Source: Rhodococcus wratislaviensis
GTDB lineage: Bacteria; Actinomycetota; Actinomycetes; Mycobacteriales; Mycobacteriaceae
Length of the DNA: 64,000 nt
Assembly: GCF_900455735.1 (NCBI RefSeq)
Contig: NZ_UAUI01000008.1
Span: 90,900 to 154,899 of the forward strand
Direction of reading: 5' to 3'
In this document: positions 46,322-56,073 of the stretch, piece after piece
How positions within the stretch are numbered: the first letter of the stretch is position 1
Layout: every line of letters starts with the position of its first letter
Notes under the pieces: generated by a model
The model's input: the letters and a program-made list of their open reading frames with translations, nothing else
Told to the model about the DNA's origin: nothing
The model's database searches: none
Translations under genes and position numbers: made by a program

Positions 46322-47383
46322 TCAGTCCATCTCGGGGCCGAGGCTGATGCCGCGGGAGGCCAGCCAGGGCAGGGGATCGATCTTGTTCTCGCCGGCGAGG
46401 TGGACCTCGAAGTGCAGGTGCGGGCCGGTGGAGAAGCCGCGGTTGCCGACGGTCGCGATCTGGTCGCCCGCCATGACCTTCTGGCCGACGGTGACGGTGG
46501 AGGTGTTGATGTGGCCGTAGACGGTGATGGTGCCGTCGGCGTGCTTGAGGCGGACCCACATGCCGAACCCGGAAGCCGGACCCGAGTCGATCACCTCGCC
46601 GTCGGCGACGGCGACGATGGGGGTGCCGATGGGGGCGGCGATGTCGACGCCCGCGTGCAGGGTGCCCCAGCGGCTTCCGAAGTTGGAGGTGAACGTTCCC
46701 ACGGCGGGGAGGACGAACAGGGGGCGGCGGGCGGCGGCTTCGCGGGCGGCGCGCTCTTCGCTGAACCGCTGTCCCTTGGCGAGCAGGTTGCTGAACTGCG
46801 ACAGGTCGGTCGGGTTCGCGATGTTGAGGACCTGCGGGGCGTTCGAATCGGACGCGGCGGTGTCGGCGACCGTGGAGAACTGGGCGGCCTGCGGCTCGGC
46901 GGTGGTTCCGATGGTGCTCGACTCGTCACTGGCGAGGGCGACCTCGGAGTGGTCGGAGGAGCTGGACGATCCGCTGGTGACGGCGGCCTGGCCTGCGGCG
47001 ACTACGGCGCCCGCTGCGACTGCGAGGACTGCGGCGCGGCCTTTGAGAGCTGAGGGGGGAGTCGGGATGCGGTGGGCTCCGCGGCGGGAGTGGGAGGGTG
47101 CGCCCTCGAAGGACTCGGAACCGCTGCGGGGGGTGAAGCCGGGAATCTCGGACTCGGTGTCGACGGTCTCGAAGCCGGTGCCGGCGTCGACGCTGTCGGG
47201 GGTGGAGCGTGGGGACTGCGAATTGCGGAAGAGCATGCTGGAAATCTCAGAACTATCGGTCTCGGGATAACGCTCGACCGACCTCGAGGGGTACGTGGGC
47301 GCGACTTCGTCGTTGTGACCCCGCAACTCGTCATCGTGGTGACTCACAAAACGGCTGGCCGTGAACTGGCTGCGATGGTGCAT
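46322..47383 (-). CDS. M23 (LytM) peptidoglycan endopeptidase, membrane anchored
   Basis: This encodes 353 residues. A long hydrophilic cytoplasmic N-terminus (about 120 residues, rich in Ser, Glu and Arg) precedes a single helix (AAVLAVAAGAVVAAGQAAV) and a Ser-rich linker. The M23 domain has the zinc ligands: His-x-x-x-Asp in LHAGVDIAAP and HxH in GPHLHFEVH. It cuts peptide cross-links of the wall, and matches Rv0950c in position. A perfect Crp/GlxR-type site lies 106 bp upstream, so expression may follow cAMP. Confidence 0.93.
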   Translation of the reverse strand: MHHRSQFTASRFVSHHDDELRGHNDEVAPTYPSRSVERYPETDSSEISSMLFRNSQSPRSTPDSVDAGTGFETVDTESEIPGFTPRSGSESFEGAPSHSRRGAHRIPTPPSALKGRAAVLAVAAGAVVAAGQAAVTSGSSSSSDHSEVALASDESSTIGTTAEPQAAQFSTVADTAASDSNAPQVLNIANPTDLSQFSNLLAKGQRFSEERAAREAAARRPLFVLPAVGTFTSNFGSRWGTLHAGVDIAAPIGTPIVAVADGEVIDSGPASGFGMWVRLKHADGTITVYGHINTSTVTVGQKVMAGDQIATVGNRGFSTGPHLHFEVHLAGENKIDPLPWLASRGISLGPEMD

Positions 47384-47488
47384 ACGCCCGTCCCCCTCCT
47401 GCTCGTGACCTGCCTGTGACTTAGACCTTGGCGACGGTAACGAAACGGTTGCGATGCGCGCAACCTGTAACGCGGAGGAACGGCTACA

Positions 47489-47504
47489 TGTGACGGGCAT
47501 CACA
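47489..47504. promoter_or_regulatory. Crp/GlxR-type cAMP receptor protein site
   Basis: TGTGACGGGCATCACA matches TGTGA-N6-TCACA exactly. It lies in the divergent region between the M23 peptidase (start 47383) and the membrane gene at 47614. Mycobacterial Crp controls a cell-wall gene (rpfA) through such sites, which fits the peptidase as target. Confidence 0.75.
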
Positions 47505-47613
47505 AACTGAGCTGGGGAAACGTCGAACCCACTTTTCGTCTCGGTTCAATCTCGCCCCTGTCCACGCGTGTCACAACCCCGGGGAGACAGGGGGTTAGCG
47601 CTAGCGTCGGCGT

Positions 47614-49566
47614 GTGGCGTCATCAACTCGATCCCCGGACGGGCGTAGGGCCGAGCCCGAACGCATTCCTTCGTCCGGCGGCACCGGTCTGACGGCCGCC
47701 GACGAGCCCGATCCCGCCCGTGCGCGCCGGGGATGCGTTCTTGCGGTCGTCCTGGGACTCGTCGGGGGTCTCGGGGTGGCGTCGGCACCCGTCCTGCACG
47801 CCGTTCGTTCGGTCGACGGGGTGGCAGCGCCGTCCGCGATCGGCGCGGCCGCGCTGTGGGCTGCCGTCTTCGCCGTCGCGGCACCCATTCTCGCCGTGCC
47901 CGCGGTTCTCGCGCGCCGCACCGCGGTGGCGGGTGCGCTGCTGGCCGGAGCCGGTGCGGTGTCCGTCGGCGCCGCCGTGCTCGACACGCAGCTGTGGACG
48001 GACGCCATCGACGCCAACCGACTCGAACTGTTCCGGCCCGAGACGGCGGCCGAGCTCGCCGCCGGGTCCGGCGCGTACGCGGTCCTCGCCGGACACGTCC
48101 TGATCGCCTTCGCGGGCCTACTCGGCATGGTCGCGGTCCACCGGGAGTCGCTGATGGACGGTTACGGCGACGCACGCAGCTCCGAACAGGTCGGACGGGC
48201 GACGGGTGCCCGTGTCGGGTTCCTCCCGTCCGCGGTGGCGGTGGTCGCCGCCGTCGTGCTCGTCGGCGCGCTGTTCGCTCCCGCATTCGTGTCCGAGGAT
48301 CCGGTCATCCTCGTCCCGACGGTCGTGGAGTCGGATCTCGCCGCGTCCGCAGGTGCCGGGCTGCTGGCGGCGGCCGTTCTGATCGTGGTCGCCTCCGCAC
48401 TGGCGTCCATCTCGCCACCCGTCGCGTCCGGTGCGCTCGTCGGGGCCGGCCTGGCCGCGCTCGGCGTGGTCGGGACGCGCCTCGTGGCCGGGCTCGCCGC
48501 GGGCGAACGGATCCAGCCCGGTCCCGGCGCGGTGTGGGGGACCGTCGCCGCCGGTGGCCTCGTCGTCGTCGGCGTCTGCATCCCGATGGTCGACCGGGCT
48601 CGCGACAGCAGGATCCTGAAAACCCTCGCCGCCCCGTCGTCGTCCGCGACGGCTGCAGGCGGCCCGGCGAAGAAAGGGGCCGTCACCCCGTCCGCGAAGG
48701 GCGTCGCCAAGGCGGCGCTGCGAGCCGAGGCCGCCGCGGCCCGCGCCCGGATCGCCCGCTGGCACGTCGCCGCCGGGATCACCGGAATCGTCACCGCCCT
48801 GCTGGCCGCCGCCGGGGCCCTGCTCCCCGTCCTCGACATCCCGGCCGACGCCGTGCGCCCCGACATCTACGCCACCCGGGTCGTGCTCGTCGCCGCCCTC
48901 GTCCTCGTCGTCGGCTGCGTCTGGCTGCTGCTGTCCGAGTTCGCCTCCACCGTCCGACCCGCGGTCGGGGTGCTGTGGGTGACGATCCCGTTCTCCGTCG
49001 CCTCGGTGTCGCAGTCCGTCGTGCTCGCCACCGACGTGCCCGGAATCGGCGCCGGAATCGGTGCGGCGCTGCTGTGGTGCTCGGCCGTCGCCGCCGGCGT
49101 CACCGGCGTGCTGACGTGGTTCGCCGGTTCGGCGGAACGTGAGGAGATCGACACGTCCGAGGAGCCGTCCACCTCGATCGCGGTCCTCGCGGTCGGGGGT
49201 CTCGGGGCGGTCGCCGCGTTCGCCGGACTGGGGCTGCCGCTCTTCCACGGGACCGACGTGCGCGGCGACGACTACGCGCCCGCGTCGTTCGCGGAGTTCC
49301 CCTGGAACCTCGACGTGTGGGGGCGCGTCCTCCTGGGCGTCGCGGTGGTCCTCGCAGTGATCGTCGCCTCACGTGCCCGGCCGGCCCGGGCGGTGGCACT
49401 CCTGCTCGGTTCGGCCGTTGCCGTGGGGGTATACCTCCTGTCGTGGCCGCTCACCGCGGCCCGGGTGACCGACCCCTCGATGGGGGCCGGTGTCGTCCCG
49501 ACAACGGTGGGCATAGTGTTGATTGCGGCTGCCGCGGCCCTCACGACACGCAGCAGAAATCGGTGA
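47614..49566 (+). CDS. Large multi-pass membrane protein, unknown function
   Basis: This encodes 650 residues from a GTG; TAGCGT at 47602-47607 lies 6 bp before it, so the transcript is probably leaderless. Some 12-13 hydrophobic segments are visible in two halves, joined by a basic cytoplasmic linker (about residues 325-385, rich in Ala, Lys and Arg). The N-terminal 35 residues are hydrophilic. I recognise no family motif. It lies between the M23 peptidase and sucC, where M. tuberculosis has no equivalent, so it is a Rhodococcus-side insertion. Confidence 0.8.
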   Translation: MASSTRSPDGRRAEPERIPSSGGTGLTAADEPDPARARRGCVLAVVLGLVGGLGVASAPVLHAVRSVDGVAAPSAIGAAALWAAVFAVAAPILAVPAVLARRTAVAGALLAGAGAVSVGAAVLDTQLWTDAIDANRLELFRPETAAELAAGSGAYAVLAGHVLIAFAGLLGMVAVHRESLMDGYGDARSSEQVGRATGARVGFLPSAVAVVAAVVLVGALFAPAFVSEDPVILVPTVVESDLAASAGAGLLAAAVLIVVASALASISPPVASGALVGAGLAALGVVGTRLVAGLAAGERIQPGPGAVWGTVAAGGLVVVGVCIPMVDRARDSRILKTLAAPSSSATAAGGPAKKGAVTPSAKGVAKAALRAEAAAARARIARWHVAAGITGIVTALLAAAGALLPVLDIPADAVRPDIYATRVVLVAALVLVVGCVWLLLSEFASTVRPAVGVLWVTIPFSVASVSQSVVLATDVPGIGAGIGAALLWCSAVAAGVTGVLTWFAGSAEREEIDTSEEPSTSIAVLAVGGLGAVAAFAGLGLPLFHGTDVRGDDYAPASFAEFPWNLDVWGRVLLGVAVVLAVIVASRARPARAVALLLGSAVAVGVYLLSWPLTAARVTDPSMGAGVVPTTVGIVLIAAAAALTTRSRNR

Positions 49567-49735
49567 GGTCCGCCCCGTTGACAGCGGTGAGGCCCGCCTC
49601 AATGCCTGATATCGCGTGATGTGGACCACATAGCAGACACGCGGGCGCAGACCGGGCCCGGCAACTGGTTAAAGTCCAAAACAGACCCGCTCCTACCCCT
49701 CGAGCGGGTGTCAACGCAGACGAGACGGTGAGCAG

Positions 49736-50905
49736 ATGGATCTCTTCGAATACCAGGCGAAGGAACTCTTCGCCAAGCACGAGGTGCCGACTTCGGCTGG
49801 GCGTGTTACCGACACGGTCGCCGGCGCACGCGAGATTGCCGAAGAAATCGGCAAGCCCGTGATGGTCAAGGCGCAGGTCAAGGTCGGAGGCCGCGGCAAG
49901 GCCGGTGGCGTCAAGTACTCCGCCGACGCCGATGCCGCCCAGGCCAACGCCGAGGCGATCCTGGGCCTCGACATCAAGGGTCATGTCGTCAAGAAGCTGC
50001 TGGTCGCAGAGGCGAGTGACATCGCCGAGGAGTACTACATCTCCTTCCTGCTCGACCGCACCAACCGCACCTACCTGGCCATGTGCTCGGTCGAGGGTGG
50101 CGTCGAGATCGAGGTCACCGCCGAGGAGAACCCCGACGCTCTCGCGAAGATCCCCGTGGACGCCGTCAAGGGTGTCGACCTCGCGTTCGCGCGCAGCATC
50201 GCCGAGGCAGGAAAGCTGCCCGCCGAGGTGCTCGACGCAGCGGCCGTGACGATCCAGAAGCTGTGGGAGGTCTTCATCAACGAAGACGCTCTCCTCGTCG
50301 AGGTCAACCCGCTCGTCCGCACGCCGGACGACCAGATCCTCGCGCTCGACGGCAAGGTCACGCTCGACGAGAACGCTGCGTTCCGTCAGCCCGGCCACGA
50401 AGCGTTCGAGGACAAGGACGCCACGGACCCGCTCGAGCTCAAGGCCAAGGAAAACGACCTCAACTACGTCAAGCTCGACGGTGAGGTCGGCATCATCGGT
50501 AACGGCGCAGGCCTGGTCATGTCGACCCTGGACGTCGTCGCCTACGCAGGTGAGAAGCACGGTGGCGTGAAGCCGGCCAACTTCCTCGACATCGGTGGCG
50601 GCGCCTCCGCAGAGGTCATGGCGAACGGCCTGGACGTCATCCTGAACGACGCGCAGGTCAAGAGCGTGTTCGTGAACGTTTTCGGTGGCATCACCGCGTG
50701 TGACGCGGTTGCCAACGGCATCGTCGGCGCCCTGAAGACGCTGGGTGACGAGGCCAACAAGCCGCTGGTCGTCCGCCTGGACGGCAACAACGTCGAAGAG
50801 GGTCGTCGTATCCTCGCCGAGGCCGCCCACCCGCTGGTCACGGTCGTCGGAACCATGGACGAGGCTGCCGACAAGGCTGCCGAGCTGGCCTTCGCCGCAA
50901 AGTAA
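49736..50905 (+). CDS. sucC: Succinyl-CoA synthetase beta subunit
   Basis: This encodes 389 residues. An ATP-grasp N-terminal domain ([27 protein letters not shown]) and a C-terminal CoA-ligase domain ([14 protein letters not shown] [16 protein letters not shown]) are present. With SucD it makes ATP or GTP from succinyl-CoA in the TCA cycle. A long 5' region from 49567 contains the 13-bp palindrome ATGTGGACCACAT at 49619-49631, a possible regulator site. sucD follows after 15 bp. Confidence 0.97.
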   Translation: MDLFEYQAKELFAKHEVPTSAGRVTDTVAGAREIAEEIGKPVMVKAQVKVGGRGKAGGVKYSADADAAQANAEAILGLDIKGHVVKKLLVAEASDIAEEYYISFLLDRTNRTYLAMCSVEGGVEIEVTAEENPDALAKIPVDAVKGVDLAFARSIAEAGKLPAEVLDAAAVTIQKLWEVFINEDALLVEVNPLVRTPDDQILALDGKVTLDENAAFRQPGHEAFEDKDATDPLELKAKENDLNYVKLDGEVGIIGNGAGLVMSTLDVVAYAGEKHGGVKPANFLDIGGGASAEVMANGLDVILNDAQVKSVFVNVFGGITACDAVANGIVGALKTLGDEANKPLVVRLDGNNVEEGRRILAEAAHPLVTVVGTMDEAADKAAELAFAAK

Positions 50906-50920
50906 AGGGACTCAAAAAAC

Positions 50921-51823
50921 ATGGCTATCTTCCTGACCAAGGACTCCAAGGTCATCGTCCAGGGCATCACCGGCGGCGAGGGCACCAAGCACACCGCGCT
51001 GATGCTCAAGGCCGGCACCCAGGTCGTCGGCGGTGTCAACGCCCGTAAGGCCGGCACCACCGTCACCCACGACGGCGGCGTCGAGCTGCCCGTCTTCGGC
51101 ACCGTCGCCGAGGCCATCGAGAAGACCGGCGCGGACGTCTCCATCGCGTTCGTTCCCCCGGCCTTCGCCAAGGACGCCATCGTCGAGGCCATCGACGCGG
51201 AGATCCCGCTGCTCGTGGTCATCACCGAGGGCATCCCGGTGCAGGACTCGGCGTACGCCTGGGCGTACAACGTCTCCAAGGGCAACAAGACCCGCATCAT
51301 CGGACCCAACTGCCCCGGCATCATCACTCCCGGCGAGTCGCTGGTCGGCATCACCCCGGCGAACATCGCGGGCACCGGCCCGATCGGCCTCGTGTCCAAG
51401 TCCGGCACGCTGACCTACCAGATGATGTTCGAGCTGCGTGACTTCGGCTTCTCCACCGCCATCGGCATCGGCGGCGACCCGGTCATCGGCACCACCCACA
51501 TCGACGCCATCGAGGCGTTCGAGAAGGACCCCGAGACCAAGGTCATCGTGATGATCGGTGAGATCGGTGGCGACGCCGAGGAGCGTGCCGCCGACTACAT
51601 CAAGGCGAACGTCACCAAGCCGGTCGTCGGTTACGTCGCGGGCTTCACCGCTCCCGAGGGCAAGACCATGGGCCACGCAGGCGCCATCGTCTCCGGTTCC
51701 TCGGGCACCGCGCAGGCCAAGAAGGACGCCCTCGAGGCTGCCGGCGTGAAGGTCGGCAAGACGCCGTCCGAGACCGCTGCGCTCGCTCGCGAGATCCTGC
51801 AGAGCCTGACCGTCCAGGCCTAG
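50921..51823 (+). CDS. sucD: Succinyl-CoA synthetase alpha subunit
   Basis: This encodes 300 residues. The CoA-binding Rossmann domain ([22 protein letters not shown]) and the phosphorylated active-site His in [14 protein letters not shown] (about residue 250) are intact. [13 protein letters not shown] is the conserved dimer/nucleotide segment. It is co-transcribed with sucC and followed by a strong hairpin terminator. Confidence 0.97.
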   Translation: MAIFLTKDSKVIVQGITGGEGTKHTALMLKAGTQVVGGVNARKAGTTVTHDGGVELPVFGTVAEAIEKTGADVSIAFVPPAFAKDAIVEAIDAEIPLLVVITEGIPVQDSAYAWAYNVSKGNKTRIIGPNCPGIITPGESLVGITPANIAGTGPIGLVSKSGTLTYQMMFELRDFGFSTAIGIGGDPVIGTTHIDAIEAFEKDPETKVIVMIGEIGGDAEERAADYIKANVTKPVVGYVAGFTAPEGKTMGHAGAIVSGSSGTAQAKKDALEAAGVKVGKTPSETAALAREILQSLTVQA

Positions 51824-51831
51824 GCCCTTCG

Positions 51832-51881
51832 GGCCCGTGCGCCTTTTTGGTAGTTCCCGCTACCAGAAAGGCGCACGGGCC
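51832..51881. terminator. Terminator behind sucCD, also reading out of the opposite gene
   Basis: 22-bp arms (GGCCCGTGCGCCTTTTTGGT at the 5' side) with one mismatch and a TTCCCG loop lie 8 bp after the sucD stop and 3 bp before the end of the convergent gene. The T5/A3 runs inside the stem are unusual. Confidence 0.8.
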
Positions 51882-51883
51882 GT

Positions 51884-52510
51884 TCAGGCATCGACCCACA
51901 TCTCCCCGGCCGGATCGAGTGTCCCCTTCCCCGACGTGACGGCAGCGACCAGATCGGCCAACTCCGCCGAGTCCCTCGCCGCGAGGGTGAGGACCGCGGA
52001 TTCCCCGTAGGTCGTGTCCACCACGACGACGCCCCGCACACGCAACTCCGACTCGACGCGTCCCGCCTCGGCGTGGCCCACGGCGAGGGTGTGCAGGTGG
52101 CGCAGTTCCCTTCGCACGAGCGGTGCGGCATCGACCGCGGTGGCCACCGCGCCGGAATAGGCGCGCACCAGTCCGCCCGCACCCAGCTTGATTCCCCCGA
52201 AGTACCGGGTCACGACCACCGTGACGTCGACGAGGTCGCGGGCCTTGAGCACCTGCAGCATCGGAATGCCCGCGGTGCCACCGGGTTCGCCGTCGTCGCT
52301 CGCACGCTCGACCCGGTCGCTGGGCCCGTTTCCGATGATGTACGCCGAACAGTGATGTCGCGCATCGGGATACGCGCGCCGCTGGTCCTGGACGAAAGCC
52401 TGCGCCGCCTCGGGGTCCTCGACACGTCGCAGGGCGGCGATGAAACGTGAGTGCTTCACCTCCGTCTCGAGGGTGAGATCGGCGGTGCGGGGAGCGAGGG
52501 TGTACGGCAC
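51884..52510 (-). CDS. IMPACT/YigZ family protein
   Basis: This encodes 208 residues. The UPF0029 N-terminal domain is marked by KHSRFIAALRRVEDPEAA (in part), HHCSAYIIG, SDDGEPGGTAG and TRYFGGIKLGAGGLVRAYSG, followed by a DUF1949-like C-terminal ferredoxin-type domain. Eukaryotic IMPACT restrains Gcn2; bacterial YigZ has been linked to translation and peptidase-like effects without an agreed function. It is an insertion relative to the mycobacterial order. Confidence 0.9.
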   Translation of the reverse strand: MPYTLAPRTADLTLETEVKHSRFIAALRRVEDPEAAQAFVQDQRRAYPDARHHCSAYIIGNGPSDRVERASDDGEPGGTAGIPMLQVLKARDLVDVTVVVTRYFGGIKLGAGGLVRAYSGAVATAVDAAPLVRRELRHLHTLAVGHAEAGRVESELRVRGVVVVDTTYGESAVLTLAARDSAELADLVAAVTSGKGTLDPAGEMWVDA

Positions 52511-52636
52511 CGAACCATTGTCTCCTGCGCTGTTCCCGGCGCCGCCGCCCGTGACTGAGCGCAGTGACCGACGGGTATCCGTAGGCTAGCGTCGAAAGAG
52601 CGCACGCAGACGACCACTTGTCGACTAGGAGAAGTC

Positions 52637-53704
52637 ATGACGTTCACGCCCGGAGGACCGAGTTACGGTCCGCCCGCGCAACCGACTGCAGGGGGAGAAT
52701 CGAAAGGCCTGGGCTTCTTCCTTCTGATCGGTGTCGCAGTTCTCGGTGTCCTCAACCTGCTGCTCGGGTTCGCCCCCTACGCCACGTTGGCGCGAGAGTC
52801 CGTGAACTCGTTCGAAGCGAACACGGACGGGCTCGGCCTTCTGTTCCTCGGTGGTCTGCTCGCGGCGGCATCCCTTCTTCCGAAGCAGTCCTACGCGGGC
52901 GCGGCGGCGGCGGCGTCCGTCGCGGGCTGGGTTGTCGCGTTGTTCGTATTTCTCAACGTCGACGCGGATTCCGGTTGGGGCGCAATCCTGATCCTCGTTC
53001 TCGGATTCATCCAGTCGGCCGTGGCCGTCGCGGCGGTGCTGTTCGACATCGGGCTCCTCAAGCAGCCGGCGCCCAAGCCGGCCGCAGCCGCGGGCTTCGG
53101 TCAGCCCGGTCAGGCGCCGCAGGGTTACGGCCAAGGCGCCCCGCAGGGCTATGGGCAGGGCCCGCAGCAGTCGTACGGACAGCCGCCGCAGGGCTACGGC
53201 CAGAGCGCGCCGCAGGGTTACGGGCAGCCCAGCCAGTCGCAGTCCGGCTACGGCCAGCAGAACCAGCCCGGCTACGGCCAGCAGGGTTACGGCCAGCAGG
53301 GTCAGCCCTCGCAGAGCCAGCCCGGCTACGGCCAGGGCTACGGGCAGCCCCAACAACCGGGTTACGGAGCCGCTGCGGGTGCCGGGTCCGCGTCGTACGA
53401 CGCCCCGACCACCGCCTACCAGCAGCCGCAGTACCAGGGGTACTCGCAGCCGTCGAGTCCGTCGCAGTCCACCGGAACGCCCAGCTCCCAGTACCCGGCC
53501 GGGACCAGCTACGGTTCCGCGCAGCACGCGGCGCCTGCGTACGGCTCGCAGTCCGAGTCGACCCCCGTGGAGCGCACGCTGGAGTACGGCGAGCAGCCTC
53601 CCACCGAGGCGAAGCAGGCCGAATCCGCCGAGAAGTCCGAATCGGAGGGCTACAGCGCGCCGACCCAGGCGTTCGACACGCGCGCCGACAGGGACGACAA
53701 GTAA
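52637..53704 (+). CDS. DUF5336-type membrane protein with Gly-Tyr-Gln-rich tail (Rv0954-like)
   Basis: This encodes 355 residues with a clear AGGAGAAG ribosome site. The N-terminal 140 residues hold four transmembrane helices ([20 protein letters not shown] in the first). The rest is low-complexity: about ten imperfect repeats of the type QGYGQ or PGYGQ between residues 155 and 245, then Ser/Gln/Pro-rich sequence with a Thr- and Glu-containing end. The mycobacterial counterpart Rv0954 is a Pro/Gln-rich membrane protein linked to cell growth. The tail faces the cytoplasm if both ends do, and it is the kind of sequence that may condense. Confidence 0.87.
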   Translation: MTFTPGGPSYGPPAQPTAGGESKGLGFFLLIGVAVLGVLNLLLGFAPYATLARESVNSFEANTDGLGLLFLGGLLAAASLLPKQSYAGAAAAASVAGWVVALFVFLNVDADSGWGAILILVLGFIQSAVAVAAVLFDIGLLKQPAPKPAAAAGFGQPGQAPQGYGQGAPQGYGQGPQQSYGQPPQGYGQSAPQGYGQPSQSQSGYGQQNQPGYGQQGYGQQGQPSQSQPGYGQGYGQPQQPGYGAAAGAGSASYDAPTTAYQQPQYQGYSQPSSPSQSTGTPSSQYPAGTSYGSAQHAAPAYGSQSESTPVERTLEYGEQPPTEAKQAESAEKSESEGYSAPTQAFDTRADRDDK

Positions 53705-53717
53705 CGGCCCAACCAGC

Positions 53718-53753
53718 AGGTGGCCTCTGACCGAACGTGGTCGGAGGCCACTT
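53718..53753 (+). terminator. Hairpin terminator behind the Rv0954-like gene
   Basis: AGGTGGCCTCTGACC pairs with 53739-53753 except for two wobble/mismatch positions, loop GAACGT, then CTTCTGT. It lies 14 bp after the stop. Confidence 0.65.
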
Positions 53754-53806
53754 CTGTGCGGCGCGCCTGACCGCTGCCGCGGCGTCGGAGTGCCACTCTC
53801 GAGGGG

Positions 53807-55339
53807 ATGAGTTCTTTGGTTGATCGTGCGCAGCGCGTCGCACAGGGTGCACGACGGCGGGCCGTCGGTGACGACGAGCGGCAAGTCCCGCGACAGCGAC
53901 CCGTGCCCGACGCCGACGAGATGCGGGCGCTGCTCGCGGTCGCGTTCCGGCCCGCGGGCGTCACCGTCGTCCTGTTGTCCGCACTCATCGTCGTCACGCT
54001 GGTGGCCGCGAACAGCGACCTCACGGGAACGTTCGGTGCCATCGCGGCGTCGTGGCTGGCGATTCACCAGGTGCCGTTGACGATCGACGGCACCTCGCTC
54101 GGTGTCCTCCCGCTGATCCCGACAGCCGGGATGATGTGGGTCGTCGCCCGCGGATGCGCCGCCGTGGTGCATCCGGCGTCCTCGCGGCGGCACGCTCTGC
54201 AGGTGATCGGCGCTGCGGTGGCCGGACCGCTGGTGGTGACGGCCATCAGTCTCGCCGTCATCGCGGACGCGTCGGCGGTCATCCCGCTGTCCTCCCCGAA
54301 CGCGCTCGCCGCGTTCGGGTGGGTGCTGTTCGTACATCTGCTCGCGTCGGTGATCGGGGTGACGGTCGCGATGTGGCCGACGCTCGGTGCGCAGGTTCCG
54401 TCGTGGGTCCGGGACGCGGTGCGGCCGGGTCTGCGTGCGTTGACGGCGATTCTCGGTGCCGGCGCGGTCCTGGTCACGATCTCGCTGCTGATGGAATGGT
54501 CGACGGTCGCCTCGCTACTCGAACGCGGCGACGGCGTCGTGGGAATGCTCGGACTGACGATCCTGTCGGTGCTGTACCTGCCGAACGTCGTGGTGGGTGC
54601 CGCAGCCGCGGTGATGGGAGGGACCGCGCAGATCGGGGACGTCTCGGTCAGCGTATTCGGGAACGTCGGTGGTGCGCTGCCGCCGTTGCCGCTGCTCGGC
54701 GCGGTTCCCGACGGGGTGTCGGGTGGCGCCTGGCCTGCGCTGCTGGTTGTTCCGTTGCTGATCGGTGTGATGCTCGGACGCGACTGCGGACGTCGCGTCG
54801 GCGGGCAGGAAGCGCTGTTCACCGTGCTGACCGCCGCCGCGGGTGTGGGCGTGGTGACGGCGGTGCTCGGCCTCGTGTCCGGCGGCAGGCTCGGCGCATT
54901 CGGAACGGTCGAGCTGCACTGGTGGGCGTTCGGACTGCTCACGTTCGCGTGGCTCGGACTCGCGGGCGCGGTGACAGCGGTGGTCGTGGCCTGGCATCGG
55001 AGCCGGGGCGCCGTCGACGAGGACGACGCCGACACCGAGGACGAGGAGCCGCACCTTCCCGGCGCGGAGGAGGTTCCGGCGATAGCCGCCCCGATCACCG
55101 AGGAGCCGGTGCTCGCCGAAGACGTCGCGCCGAGCCGGGTGATCGAAGCCGAACTCGTCGACGACACCGAAGCGCCTGCAGCGCCGGTTGCACCGCAGGA
55201 CACCGGCGACGAGGCCGAGGTCGTGGTGGACGCCGAGGTCGAGGAAGACGCGCCGACGGACGAATCCGAGGGGTCCGGAGACGCCGCCGAGAGCCCGGAA
55301 GCCGACCTGCCCCGAGGGCCCGCAACCCCCAGCGACTAG
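53807..55339 (+). CDS. DUF6350 multi-pass membrane protein (PerM/Rv0955-like)
   Basis: This encodes 510 residues with about ten hydrophobic segments and a long acidic C-terminal tail (from about residue 400, mainly Glu, Asp, Ala and Pro). The position between the Rv0954-like gene and purN identifies it with Rv0955, named PerM in M. tuberculosis and reported to support cell division in persistent infection. The acidic cytoplasmic tail could dock partner proteins. There is no recognised transport motif. Confidence 0.85.
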   Translation: MSSLVDRAQRVAQGARRRAVGDDERQVPRQRPVPDADEMRALLAVAFRPAGVTVVLLSALIVVTLVAANSDLTGTFGAIAASWLAIHQVPLTIDGTSLGVLPLIPTAGMMWVVARGCAAVVHPASSRRHALQVIGAAVAGPLVVTAISLAVIADASAVIPLSSPNALAAFGWVLFVHLLASVIGVTVAMWPTLGAQVPSWVRDAVRPGLRALTAILGAGAVLVTISLLMEWSTVASLLERGDGVVGMLGLTILSVLYLPNVVVGAAAAVMGGTAQIGDVSVSVFGNVGGALPPLPLLGAVPDGVSGGAWPALLVVPLLIGVMLGRDCGRRVGGQEALFTVLTAAAGVGVVTAVLGLVSGGRLGAFGTVELHWWAFGLLTFAWLGLAGAVTAVVVAWHRSRGAVDEDDADTEDEEPHLPGAEEVPAIAAPITEEPVLAEDVAPSRVIEAELVDDTEAPAAPVAPQDTGDEAEVVVDAEVEEDAPTDESEGSGDAAESPEADLPRGPATPSD

Positions 55340-55425
55340 GCTCTTGGTCGGTCGACGATGCGACCGCCCCCATTTTCGCCCGTCTTTCGATTCACCCGGC
55401 CTTTCGATTGTTCAGGAGTAGAGCG

Positions 55426-56073
55426 CTGACTTCCTCGCGTGACCACCTGAGGCCCACGACCGGTTCGCCGGCGCGGATCGTCGTACTCGCCTCCGGTGCG
55501 GGAACCCTCCTGAGGTCGCTGATCGACGCAACACACACGGACGGGTATCCCGCCGAGATCGTCGCCGTCGGCGTCGACCGCGACTGTGACGCGACCACCC
55601 ACGCGAAGGCGGCGGGCATTCCCCACTTCCGGGTGAGCCTGCGCGACCACGCCGACCGTGCCGCCTGGGATGTCGCGCTGACCGAGGCGGTCGCGTCCCA
55701 CCAGCCGTCACTGGTCGTCTCGGCGGGTTTCATGAAGATCCTCGGGCCCGCCTTCCTGGACCGTTTCGGCGGTCGCATCATCAACACGCATCCCGCGTTG
55801 CTGCCCGCATTCCCCGGCGCACACGCGGTCCCGGATGCCCTGGCCTACGGCGTGAAGGTGTCGGGATCGACCGTCCACCTCGTGGACGCGGGTGTCGACA
55901 CCGGCCCGATCCTGGCGCAGGAACCCGTGCCGGTGCTCGACGGCGACGACGAGTCGACCCTGCACGAGCGCATCAAGACTGTGGAGCGACGGTTGTTGGC
56001 GGACGTCATCGCCGCTGTCGCCACCCGTGGAGTTGTTTCCGATGGACGAAAGGCCGTGATCCCCAGTGAGTGA
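55426..56073 (+). CDS. purN: Phosphoribosylglycinamide formyltransferase, probable CTG start
   Basis: This encodes 215 residues if started at CTG 55426. The best ribosome site AGGAG (55414-55418) lies 7 bp before this CTG, and no ATG or GTG is in frame there; a TTG at 55408 lacks a ribosome site. The enzyme formylates GAR with 10-formyl-THF. Motifs: [25 protein letters not shown], the catalytic [16 protein letters not shown] and [24 protein letters not shown] is the normal folate loop. It overlaps purH by 8 bp. Confidence 0.93.
   Translation: MTSSRDHLRPTTGSPARIVVLASGAGTLLRSLIDATHTDGYPAEIVAVGVDRDCDATTHAKAAGIPHFRVSLRDHADRAAWDVALTEAVASHQPSLVVSAGFMKILGPAFLDRFGGRIINTHPALLPAFPGAHAVPDALAYGVKVSGSTVHLVDAGVDTGPILAQEPVPVLDGDDESTLHERIKTVERRLLADVIAAVATRGVVSDGRKAVIPSE

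Noticed and set aside
47384..47613. Possible c-di-AMP (ydaO) riboswitch before the M23 peptidase
   Set aside because: This position is common for it in actinobacteria, but the conserved blocks were not found on either strand; only a short GGTTGCG hairpin and the Crp site are visible.
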